NCBI GenBank assembly: GCA_050011095.1
Contig: JBEKJU010000182.1
Location: 1-10,916 of the forward strand
Direction of reading: 5' to 3'
Length of the DNA stretch: 10,916 nucleotides
Source of the DNA: JBEKJU01 sp050011095
GTDB lineage: Bacteria > Desulfobacterota > Syntrophorhabdia > Syntrophorhabdales > WCHB1-27
In this document: positions 5,082 through 10,916 of the stretch, piece after piece
Layout of the letters: the number at the start of each line of letters is the position of its first letter
Position numbering within the stretch: position 1 is the first letter of the stretch
Notes under the pieces: model-generated
Seen by the model: the letters and a program-made list of their open reading frames with translations, nothing else
Database searches by the model: none
What the model was told of the DNA's origin: nothing
Made by a program: the position numbers and the translations under genes

Positions 5082-6211
5082 GCGCCCTCACTATCACCCG
5101 GACCGACGGCCGGGCACGCCTCGCCGTCCTCGAGACGGGGCACGGACCCGTGGAGACGCCCGTCTTCATGCCCGTGGGGACCCAAGGGGCGGTGAAGGCC
5201 ATACTCCAGAGGGACCTCAGGGAGATGGGCGTGAGGATGGTGCTGGCCAACGCCTACCATCTCTTTTTGAGACCGGGGGACGCCCTGATCAGGGATATGG
5301 GCGGTATCCAACGGTTTTCCGGCTGGGACGGCGCGGTGCTGACGGACAGCGGCGGGTACCAGATTTTCAGCCTTGGCGTGCTGCGGAAGATCCAGGAGGA
5401 AGGCGTGACCTTTCAGTCACACATCGACGGCTCGAAACACTTCCTTACCCCGGAGCGGATCGTGGAGGTCCAGGAGCACATCGGGGCGGATGTCTGCATG
5501 TGTCTCGATGAATGCGTGGCCTATCCATCTTCCCACGAGTACACGAGCGCCTCGGTCGGCCTTACGACGAGGTGGGCCCAAAGGTGCCGGGCCGTAAAGA
5601 ACTCATCTTCCCTCCTCTTCGGCATCGTCCAGGGCGGCACGTATGCCGACCTCCGGGTGCGCTCCGCCTGCGAACTCCTTGAGCTTGACTTCGATGGATA
5701 CGCGATCGGCGGCTTGAGCGTGGGCGAGCCGAAGAGCGTCATGTGGGAGATGGTCGATGCGGCCATCGGCCGGTTGCCCCCGGAGAAGCCGAGATACCTG
5801 ATGGGTCTGGGCTTTCCCGAGGATATCGTCGAAGGGGTGAAAAAGGGCGTCGACATGTTCGATTGTGTCATCCCCACCCGTCATGCCCGAAACGGGGGTC
5901 TCTTCACGAGGACGGGCGGGATCAATATCAAGCACGCGCGGTATGCGCGCGACGAGGGCCCCATCGACGATGCCTGCCGATGCTACACGTGCGCGCATTT
6001 CTCAAGGGCCTATCTCAGGCACCTTTTTATGACGAGGGAACTGACCAGTTACTACCTGAACACGGTACACAACCTCTTTTTTTATACGGACCTGCTTTCG
6101 CGCATACGGGCGGCGATCCGCGAGGGGAGGTTCGACGGATTTTGCAGGGATTTTACTTCGGTTTGGAAAGGGGGTGAGGCACACGATGGATCTCGCATAT
6201 GCGATGGGTAA
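5078..6211 (+). CDS. tgt: Queuine tRNA-guanine transglycosylase
   Basis: Tgt swaps guanine 34 of tRNA-Asp, -Asn, -His and -Tyr for preQ1 in bacteria; QueA then acts on the product. The 377 residues carry the TIM-barrel motifs TDSGGYQ (Asp90, base recognition/catalysis), FGIVQGG (181-187), GGLSVGE (211-217) and FDCVIPTRHARNG, in which Asp262 is the expected nucleophile. The zinc site is CRCYTC plus TVHN (Cys300, Cys302, Cys305, His331). The start is ATG 5078, overlapping the queA stop by 4 nt and opening with MSALTITRTDGRARL like other Tgt proteins. The frame stays open upstream to 4928, but that part lies inside queA. The final 8-9 codons overlap the start of yajC by 26 nt, and the last dozen residues look unconserved. 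Confidence 0.98.
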   Translation: MSALTITRTDGRARLAVLETGHGPVETPVFMPVGTQGAVKAILQRDLREMGVRMVLANAYHLFLRPGDALIRDMGGIQRFSGWDGAVLTDSGGYQIFSLGVLRKIQEEGVTFQSHIDGSKHFLTPERIVEVQEHIGADVCMCLDECVAYPSSHEYTSASVGLTTRWAQRCRAVKNSSSLLFGIVQGGTYADLRVRSACELLELDFDGYAIGGLSVGEPKSVMWEMVDAAIGRLPPEKPRYLMGLGFPEDIVEGVKKGVDMFDCVIPTRHARNGGLFTRTGGINIKHARYARDEGPIDDACRCYTCAHFSRAYLRHLFMTRELTSYYLNTVHNLFFYTDLLSRIRAAIREGRFDGFCRDFTSVWKGGEAHDGSRICDG

Positions 6212-6503
6212 CCAGGCGGCGGGTGGCGGCCAGGCGGGCGGGTTGATGACATTCCTCCCGCTCATCCTCCTGTTCGCGGTCTTCTATTTTCTCCTCATCA
6301 GACCGCAGCAGAAGAGGGCAAAAGATCACAAGAGGTTCATGGAGAACCTGAAGAAGGGAGATACAGTTATCACTTCGGGGGGTTTGTATGGTAAAATAAC
6401 GGGTATTACCGACGAGGCAATTACCATGGAAATAGCTGAAAAGGTAAGGGTAAAGGTCTCGAAGAGCGCGGTAGTAGATTACGTGAAAGGAGAACAGGCG
6501 TGA
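6186..6503 (+). CDS. yajC: Preprotein translocase accessory subunit YajC
   Basis: YajC is a small inner-membrane protein that associates with SecDF and the SecYEG translocon. The 105 residues show a Gly/Gln-rich N-terminal segment, one transmembrane helix at about 21-38, the hallmark RPQQKRAKDHKRF after it, and the cytoplasmic domain with LKKGDTVITSGGLYGKI. I chose ATG 6186 because a GGTGAGG-type site (6173-6179) lies 6 nt upstream; an in-frame GTG at 6174 would add four residues and lacks good spacing. Gene order queA-tgt-yajC is widespread, but secD and secF normally follow and are absent here: rpsF begins within the yajC stop codon. Confidence 0.95.
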   Translation: MDLAYAMGNQAAGGGQAGGLMTFLPLILLFAVFYFLLIRPQQKRAKDHKRFMENLKKGDTVITSGGLYGKITGITDEAITMEIAEKVRVKVSKSAVVDYVKGEQA

Positions 6504-6850
6504 GAAGGTATGAGAATATTTTGATCGTAGCTCCCGACTGTACGAAGGAGGACGAGGAAGATCTGCTCCGGAGGGTACAGGCAAACATCGAGAAACTCGG
6601 CGCGGAGCTGGTGAAGGTTGACGACTGGGGTGTGCGGAAACTGGCATACCCTATCAAGAAGAAGGACAGGGGGCACTACTTCTTCCTGCTTTTGAGCATG
6701 GACGAGTCTACCGTGGTGACGCTGGACAAGTTTTACCGGACGATGGATCTTATTCTCAGGCATCTTTTCGTGGTGGTGGACGAGAAGGAAAAAGGACTGG
6801 AGAAGCCGCCGGATCAGGTCGTCTTCGATGAGCTGGAGGGCGAGGCATAG
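6500..6850 (+). CDS. rpsF: 30S ribosomal protein S6
   Basis: S6 binds the platform of the small subunit as a heterodimer with S18, encoded two genes downstream. The 116 residues give the ferredoxin-like S6 fold: RRYENILIVAP at the start, WGVRKLAYPIKKKDRGHYFFL (about 43-63) in the middle, and FYRTMDLILRHLFV near 78-91, followed by a short acidic tail. The start is a GTG that overlaps the yajC TGA by 4 nt, with GGAG at 6489-6492, 7 nt upstream, as its ribosome binding site. Translational coupling with yajC is likely. The stop overlaps the next start (TAGTG) by 1 nt. Confidence 0.97.
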   Translation: MRRYENILIVAPDCTKEDEEDLLRRVQANIEKLGAELVKVDDWGVRKLAYPIKKKDRGHYFFLLLSMDESTVVTLDKFYRTMDLILRHLFVVVDEKEKGLEKPPDQVVFDELEGEA

Positions 6851-7119
6851 TGAACAAGGTCTTCCTCTCAGGGAAGGTGAAGAGAATGCCGGAAGTGTCA
6901 TATACCCCGAAGGGACGGAAGATCATTACCTTCCCCATGTGGGTCCCCGAAGGGGATTTCAATGTCATGGTGATCGGGGGAGGGGAGGTCTTTCCGCAAG
7001 GGATGGACAATGCGGCCGGGGGCGCTGTTCTGGTAGCAGGAGAGCTGATCAAGACCAAGCTGAAATCCCGTGACACCTTGAGGGTGAAGGCCAGCAAAAT
7101 TATATGGATGGAGGAGTAA
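6850..7119 (+). CDS. Short SSB-like OB-fold protein in the PriB position
   Basis: An 89-residue protein with an SSB-like N-terminus: NKVFLSGKVKRMPEVSYTPKG lines up with the first strands of bacterial SSB (NKV.L.G.L...PE.RYTP.G), followed by ITFPMWVPEGDFNVMVIG. It is half the size of SSB and lacks both the second half and the acidic DDIPF-type tail that recruits partners. In gamma- and betaproteobacteria this slot between rpsF and rpsR holds priB, a primosome protein thought to derive from ssb; elsewhere it often holds ssb itself. With dnaB three genes on, a role in replication restart or single-strand binding is plausible but unproven. It starts with GTG, overlapping the rpsF stop by 1 nt, with GGAGGG near 6836-6841. 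It could also be a decaying ssb copy. Confidence 0.72.
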   Translation: MNKVFLSGKVKRMPEVSYTPKGRKIITFPMWVPEGDFNVMVIGGGEVFPQGMDNAAGGAVLVAGELIKTKLKSRDTLRVKASKIIWMEE

Positions 7120-7371
7120 ATGCCGAGAATGCAGGATTCAGGGAAAAAGCGCGTCTACGTGAGGAAGAGGATCTGCCGGTTCTGCCAGGACGCGAATATC
7201 AGGATAGATTACAAGGACCCCAAGCTCCTCAGGCATTTCGTCACGGAGCGGGGCAAGATCATGCCCCGAAGGATGACGGGGACGTGCGCGAACCATCAGA
7301 GAAAGCTGCGGGAAGAGATCAAGAAGGCCCGCCATATAGCCCTTCTGCCCTTCACCACTGTTACACGCTAG
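7120..7371 (+). CDS. rpsR: 30S ribosomal protein S18
   Basis: S18 pairs with S6 on the 30S platform. The 83 residues include the family core VRKRICRFCQD, DYKDPKLLRHFVTERGKI, PRRMTGTCANHQRKL and the basic end KKARHIALLPF. Cys19, Cys22, Cys56 and His59 (CXXC plus CXXH) could form a metal site, matching the cysteine-containing paralog type of S18; other S18 proteins lack it. The zinc form of S4 in the same window fits this pattern. ATG abuts the preceding TAA, and the site GGAGGAG (7110-7116) lies within the end of the upstream gene. Confidence 0.97.
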   Translation: MPRMQDSGKKRVYVRKRICRFCQDANIRIDYKDPKLLRHFVTERGKIMPRRMTGTCANHQRKLREEIKKARHIALLPFTTVTR

Positions 7372-7380
7372 GAGGCACCA

Positions 7381-7683
7381 ATGAAGGTCATACTGCTCGA
7401 CAACGTTGAAGGTGTGGGGAAAAAGGGCGAGACGCGCGAGGTGAGGGACGGCTTCGGAAGGAATTTTCTCGTGCCCAGGGGTCTTGGGGTCGACGGGAAG
7501 CTTTTCGGCTCGGTAACGGCGAAGGAGGTGGCCGAGGCCGCCAAGAAGGCGTTCGACATCGACATAGACCGGAGGGTCCTGAGACTCGGTGAGCCCCTGA
7601 AGATGACAGGAGCCTACACGGTCGAGGCACACCTGGAAAAGGGGATCGTTGCCCAGTTGAGGCTCGAAATAGAAGAAGCATAG
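7381..7683 (+). CDS. rplI: 50S ribosomal protein L9 lacking the connecting helix
   Basis: L9 binds 23S rRNA near the L1 stalk and normally holds its C-terminal domain far from the ribosome surface on a long straight helix; it affects frame maintenance. Usual length is about 148 residues; this one has 100. The N-terminal domain (1-37) carries the complete signature G..GKKG....V.DGFGRNFLVPRGLG. It runs directly into DGKLFGSVT (38-46), which starts the C-terminal domain. That domain continues normally (DIDRRVLRLGEPLKMTGAY, VEAHLEKGIVAQLRLEI). The missing 45-50 residues are the linker helix, lost exactly in frame. An AGGAGG site at 7371-7376 precedes ATG 7381, and the dnaB start abuts the stop. 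It reads as an intact, compact L9 rather than a pseudogene. Confidence 0.95.
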   Translation: MKVILLDNVEGVGKKGETREVRDGFGRNFLVPRGLGVDGKLFGSVTAKEVAEAAKKAFDIDIDRRVLRLGEPLKMTGAYTVEAHLEKGIVAQLRLEIEEA

Positions 7684-9042
7684 ATGGCTAGGGTCGCTAA
7701 AAGCCCTGCGGAGACAAGAGGGCGGGTGCCGCCCCAGAACCTCGAGGCGGAACAATCGGTTCTCGGCGGGATCCTCATCGATCCGGAGGCGTTGAACAAG
7801 ATAGTCGATATCATCGATGCGGAGGACTTTTACAGGGAGGACCACAGGACCATCTATCAGGTCGTGCTCGATCTTTACGAGAAGAGCGAGCCGATCGATC
7901 TCATCACGGTCAGCAGTCTGGCCCGTGACAGGGGCCTGATAGAAAAGATAGGGGGTGCGGCCAACCTCAGTCGCCTCGTGGACGCCATGCCCACGTCGGC
8001 CAATATTGCCCAATATGCGCGGTTGGTGAAGGATAAAGCGCTGCTCCGCAACCTGATGCATATCGCCACGGAGATCGTGGAAAAGGGCTATGAAGTCGAC
8101 ACGAACGTGGACAACTTCATCGACGAAGCCGAGAAGATGATTTTCCAGATCTCGGAGAAGAAGTACAGGCCCGCCTTTTACTCTATCAAGGACCTCGTCA
8201 TGGAGAACGTGAAGGTCATCGAGAGACTCTGCGAGAAGAAGCAGGCGGTGACCGGCGTCCCGACGGGCTTCACCGACCTCGACAAGATGACGAGCGGCCT
8301 TCAGCCGTCCGACCTTATTATCGTCGCGGGCAGGCCGAGCATGGGGAAGACCTCCTTTTGCCTGAATATCGCCCAGCACGCGGCCCTCTCCGACGGCGGC
8401 ATCCCCGTGGGCATATTCTCACTCGAAATGTCAAAGGAGCAGCTCGTCATGAGGCTCCTCAGCTCCGAGGCGGAGGTGGAGTTCTCCAAGCTCCGTTCGG
8501 GCATGGTGAAGGATACCGAGTGGCACCAGATCGGGACCGCGGCCGGCCGGCTCTATACCGCGCCTCTCTACATCGACGATACCGCCGCCCTGAGCATTCT
8601 CGAGCTGCGGGCGAGGGCGAGACGGTTAAAGAAGGAACATGGCCTTGAACTCCTCATCATCGATTATCTCCAGCTCATGCGGGGCAGGGCGAGCAGCCTC
8701 GACCGGAGGGAGCAGGAGATATCGGAGATATCGAGATTCCTCAAGGCCCTGGCGAAGGAGCTGAATATTCCGGTCATTGCCATATCCCAGCTTAACAGGA
8801 TGGTGGAGCAGCGGGACAACAAGAGGCCCCGCCTCTCTGACCTCCGGGAGTCGGGCGCCATAGAGCAGGACGCCGACGTCATCATGTTCATCTACAGGGA
8901 TGAGGTCTACGACAAGAATTCCGAGGAGAAGGGGGTGGCCGAGATCATCGTCGGCAAGCAGCGGAACGGTCCCACGGGTGACATCAAAACGGCATTTCAA
9001 GCGGCGTACACAACCTTTAGGAACATTTACGACCCAGAATGA
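7684..9042 (+). CDS. dnaB: Replicative DNA helicase DnaB
   Basis: DnaB is the hexameric ATPase that unwinds DNA ahead of the replisome. The 452-residue length is typical, with no intein. The N-terminal primase-interacting domain begins PPQNLEAEQSVLGGILID (about 16-33). After the linker comes the RecA-like domain: Walker A GRPSMGKT (216-223), SLEMSKEQL (246-254), Walker B LLIIDYLQLM (323-332, Asp326), AISQLNR (366-372), LSDLRESGAIEQDADVI (384-400) and the arginine-finger region KQRNGPTG (425-432). ATG 7684 abuts the rplI TAG with only a weak purine-rich leader, so translation may be coupled to rplI. Gene order rplI-dnaB is widespread in bacteria. The stop overlaps the pgsA start by 4 nt (ATGA). 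Confidence 0.98.
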   Translation: MARVAKSPAETRGRVPPQNLEAEQSVLGGILIDPEALNKIVDIIDAEDFYREDHRTIYQVVLDLYEKSEPIDLITVSSLARDRGLIEKIGGAANLSRLVDAMPTSANIAQYARLVKDKALLRNLMHIATEIVEKGYEVDTNVDNFIDEAEKMIFQISEKKYRPAFYSIKDLVMENVKVIERLCEKKQAVTGVPTGFTDLDKMTSGLQPSDLIIVAGRPSMGKTSFCLNIAQHAALSDGGIPVGIFSLEMSKEQLVMRLLSSEAEVEFSKLRSGMVKDTEWHQIGTAAGRLYTAPLYIDDTAALSILELRARARRLKKEHGLELLIIDYLQLMRGRASSLDRREQEISEISRFLKALAKELNIPVIAISQLNRMVEQRDNKRPRLSDLRESGAIEQDADVIMFIYRDEVYDKNSEEKGVAEIIVGKQRNGPTGDIKTAFQAAYTTFRNIYDPE

Positions 9043-9569
9043 ACCTGCCTAACCTGCTCTCCTTCTTTCGTCTTTTTGTCACCGTCTTTTTCGTCCTGCT
9101 CGTTGCCTACGAGCGGTACAGGCTTGCCCTTTTGCTCTTTGTCCTGCAGGCCCTGAGCGACCTGCTGGACGGCTTCTTCGCCAGGCGGATGGGAACGAAA
9201 ACGAGCCTCGGCGCCTACCTTGACCCCCTCGCGGACAAGGTGATGCTCGCGTCGTCGTACGTGGTGCTCTACTTTCAGCAGATCATCCCGTTCTGGCTGA
9301 TGGCGGTGGTGCTCCTTCGGGACCTTGTGATATCCCTCGGGTTCCTTATATTGTTAAAAAGGGGCCTCACCATGAATCCTGTGCCGAGTTTCGTGAGCAA
9401 GGCGACGACCGTGCTCCAGATGCTCACCATCGTCTACGTGCTGGGGTTCACCGACGGTCGCGTCGCTTTGTTCTTTTTTTACCCTGCAACCGCCATCCTG
9501 ACCGCGGTGTCGGGCTTTCAGTACGTTTTACTAGGCTGGGCCGTGTTTTTGCGAAAAGAGATTGTTTGA
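9039..9569 (+). CDS. pgsA: CDP-diacylglycerol--glycerol-3-phosphate phosphatidyltransferase family protein
   Basis: An integral membrane CDP-alcohol phosphatidyltransferase; the usual member in such contexts makes phosphatidylglycerol phosphate from CDP-diacylglycerol and glycerol-3-phosphate. The 176 residues match PgsA length. The family catalytic motif is perfect: Asp41-X2-Asp44-Gly45-X2-Ala48-Arg49-X8-Gly58-X3-Asp62-X3-Asp66. The N-terminus MNLPNLLSFFRL is typical, and about five or six hydrophobic helices can be seen. The start overlaps the dnaB stop by 4 nt. Substrate is assigned by resemblance, so another lipid alcohol cannot be excluded. The stop codon lies inside the -35 box of the gap promoter. 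Confidence 0.88.
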   Translation: MNLPNLLSFFRLFVTVFFVLLVAYERYRLALLLFVLQALSDLLDGFFARRMGTKTSLGAYLDPLADKVMLASSYVVLYFQQIIPFWLMAVVLLRDLVISLGFLILLKRGLTMNPVPSFVSKATTVLQMLTIVYVLGFTDGRVALFFFYPATAILTAVSGFQYVLLGWAVFLRKEIV

Positions 9570-9594
9570 CAAGACAGGGTCCTTTCGCTAATAT
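9566..9594 (+). promoter_or_regulatory. Strong sigma70-type promoter of gap-pgk
   Basis: Perfect -35 TTGACA (9566-9571), 17-nt spacer, and -10 TAATAT (9589-9594, five of six with TATAAT). The -35 box contains the pgsA TGA (9567-9569). Transcription should begin near 9601, leaving a leader of about 18 nt that carries the site AGGAGGT (9609-9615). It is the best promoter in the window and implies high, pgsA-independent expression of the glycolytic genes. Confidence 0.88.
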
Positions 9595-9618
9595 TTAACA
9601 ACACATTGAGGAGGTATC

Positions 9619-10617
9619 ATGGCTATCAGGGTGGGTATTAACGGGTTTGGCAGGATCGGTCGGCAGGTGTACAGAATAGGTTCCAAGAATCCTGAGCTGG
9701 AGTTCGTTGCGATCAATGACATCACCGATGCAAAGACTCTCGCCCATCTTCTGAAGTATGACTCTGTCCATGGCACCATGGGCGCCGACGTGGGCGAGAA
9801 GGACGGGTCCATAGTGGTGGACGGTAAGGCGATCAAAGTGCTGTCTGAGCGGGACCCCGAGAAACTCCCGTGGAAGGAGCTTAAGGTAGATGTGGTCCTG
9901 GAGAGCACCGGAAAATTTACCGACAGGATAGGCGGGGAGAAGCATCGGCTCGCAGGGGCGAATAAGGTGATCGTGTCGGCCCCCGCCAAGAATCCTGACG
10001 TGACCTTTGTGCTCGGCGTCAATCAGGAGGTATATGACAAGGGGAAGCACCACATTATCTCCATGGGCTCCTGCACCACGAACTGCCTTGCGCCGGTAGT
10101 CAAGATACTGCAAAAGGAGTTCGGCATAGAGGCCGGCCTGATGACGACCGTCCATTCCTATACGAATGACCAGGTGATCCTCGACCAGCCGCACAAGGAC
10201 CTGAGGAGGGCCAGGGCGGCGGCGCTTTCAATGATACCGACGACGACCGGGGCGGCAAAGGCCATATCGGAGGTCATTCCGGAGATGAAGGGGCGGCTCG
10301 ACGGGCTCTCCATAAGGGTGCCCACCCCCACCGTTTCCATCGTCGACTTCGTTGCCAGCCTTTCGAAGAGCACGACAAAGGAAGAGATCAAGGACATGTT
10401 CCGGAAATATGCGGCAGGCCCCATGAAAGGGATACTGGCGGCGACGGACGAGGAGCTTGTATCGAGCGATTTTATCGGAAACCCCCATTCATCGATCGTC
10501 GATCTTCCCGAGACCTTCGTCGTAGGCGGCCGGATGGCGAAGGTCCTCGCATGGTACGACAACGAATGGGGCTTTTCCACGAGGATGTGCGACGTCATAG
10601 CCTTCGTGATGAAATAG
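9619..10617 (+). CDS. gap: Glyceraldehyde-3-phosphate dehydrogenase
   Basis: GAPDH oxidises and phosphorylates glyceraldehyde 3-phosphate to 1,3-bisphosphoglycerate in glycolysis, or the reverse in gluconeogenesis. The 332 residues are the normal length. The Rossmann motif GINGFGRIGRQ is at 6-16; Asp34 in AINDITD suggests NAD rather than NADP use. Catalytic Cys152 is in MGSCTTNCLAP, a slight variant of the usual N-A-S-C-T-T-N, and His179 is in TTVHSYTNDQ. DLRRARAAALSMIPTTTGAAKA and IRVPTPTVS follow, and the end is WYDNEWGFSTRM. The gene has its own near-consensus promoter and a strong AGGAGGT site. The pgk start lies 30 nt downstream, making a classic gap-pgk pair whose two enzymes act consecutively. 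Confidence 0.98.
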   Translation: MAIRVGINGFGRIGRQVYRIGSKNPELEFVAINDITDAKTLAHLLKYDSVHGTMGADVGEKDGSIVVDGKAIKVLSERDPEKLPWKELKVDVVLESTGKFTDRIGGEKHRLAGANKVIVSAPAKNPDVTFVLGVNQEVYDKGKHHIISMGSCTTNCLAPVVKILQKEFGIEAGLMTTVHSYTNDQVILDQPHKDLRRARAAALSMIPTTTGAAKAISEVIPEMKGRLDGLSIRVPTPTVSIVDFVASLSKSTTKEEIKDMFRKYAAGPMKGILAATDEELVSSDFIGNPHSSIVDLPETFVVGGRMAKVLAWYDNEWGFSTRMCDVIAFVMK

Positions 10618-10647
10618 GGATTAATCGGATCTGGCAGGGGAGAGCCC

Positions 10648-10916
10648 ATGAAATCGATCAAAGAGGTTGAGCTGAGCCACAGGCGGGTCTTCATCCGCGC
10701 TGATTTTAACGTTCCCATGGACGATCAGGGGAACATCACGGACGACACCAGGATAAAGGCGCATCTTCCCACGATAAACTATGTGATCGAGAGGAAGGGG
10801 AAGGCGATATTGGCATCCCACCTCGGTCGTCCCAAGGGCAAGAGGGCGGAGAAGTACTCGTTGAAGCCCGTTGCAAAAAGATTGTCCGGCCTGCTGGAAA
10901 AAGACGTGCTCTTCGT
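10648..10916 (+). CDS. pgk: Phosphoglycerate kinase, N-terminal part
   Basis: Phosphoglycerate kinase moves the acyl phosphate of 1,3-bisphosphoglycerate (the GAPDH product) to ADP. The first 89 residues are present before the right edge cuts the gene, out of about 390-400 normally. Visible family blocks are RVFIRADFNVP (13-23, substrate binding), DDTRIKAHLPTI (32-43) and SHLGRPKG (57-64). The ATG at 10648 is preceded by AGGGGAG (10636-10642). There is no promoter or terminator in the 30 nt after gap, so the pair should be cotranscribed. Confidence 0.97.
   Translation, partial: MKSIKEVELSHRRVFIRADFNVPMDDQGNITDDTRIKAHLPTINYVIERKGKAILASHLGRPKGKRAEKYSLKPVAKRLSGLLEKDVLF

Noticed and set aside
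7138..8379. Long minus-strand open frame opposite rpsR, rplI and dnaB (413 codons)
   Set aside because: It spans three recognised genes in antisense and shows His/Leu/Arg-rich shadow composition with no domain.
7684..9042. Intein in dnaB
   Set aside because: DnaB is a common intein host, but Walker A, Walker B and the arginine-finger region are continuous and the length is normal.

Overview
The window is about 10.9 kb of dense bacterial core-genome DNA. Every protein gene I accept is on the + strand; the only minus-strand gene is a tRNA. Coding DNA is G+C-rich with G/C-ending codons, which produces long antisense ORF shadows. Gene content and protein style (zinc-type S4, SSB-like gene between rpsF and rpsR, queA-tgt-yajC, a GT2/DUF2304 pair) suggest a Gram-negative bacterium, perhaps Desulfobacterota (former Deltaproteobacteria). 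That placement is inference; no 16S or marker search was possible.

Layout. (1) 1-2412: end of a ribosomal protein/alpha operon, rpsK (partial)-rpsD-rpoA-rplQ. (2) 2436-3581: a tRNA-Gln(CUG) close behind rplQ, then a GT2 glycosyltransferase whose start codon lies 10 nt after the tRNA, then a small DUF2304 membrane protein. (3) 3589-3705: tRNA-Gly(CCC) on the minus strand with its own consensus-like promoter. (4) About 3706-4058: no gene, but a mosaic of palindromes including two diverged copies of one hairpin, between the tRNA-Gly promoter and a putative queA promoter facing the other way. (5) 4059-6503: queA-tgt-yajC, the first two for queuosine in tRNA. (6) 6500-9569: rpsF-ssb/priB-like-rpsR-rplI-dnaB-pgsA, tightly packed, mostly overlapping or abutting. 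(7) 9566-10916: gap and the start of pgk, behind a near-perfect sigma70-type promoter that overlaps the pgsA stop codon.

The genes cover translation (ribosomal proteins, tRNAs, tRNA modification), transcription (RpoA), replication (DnaB plus an OB-fold protein), membrane work (YajC, PgsA, GT2/DUF2304) and glycolysis. I see no mobile-element genes, CRISPR array, toxin-antitoxin or defence system, and do not claim a new multi-gene system. The most unusual points are a ribosomal protein L9 that lacks its whole connecting helix, the palindrome mosaic at 3718-3894, the SD-less glycosyltransferase start just after tRNA-Gln, the short SSB-like protein in the PriB position, and yajC joined to rpsF rather than followed by secD/secF.
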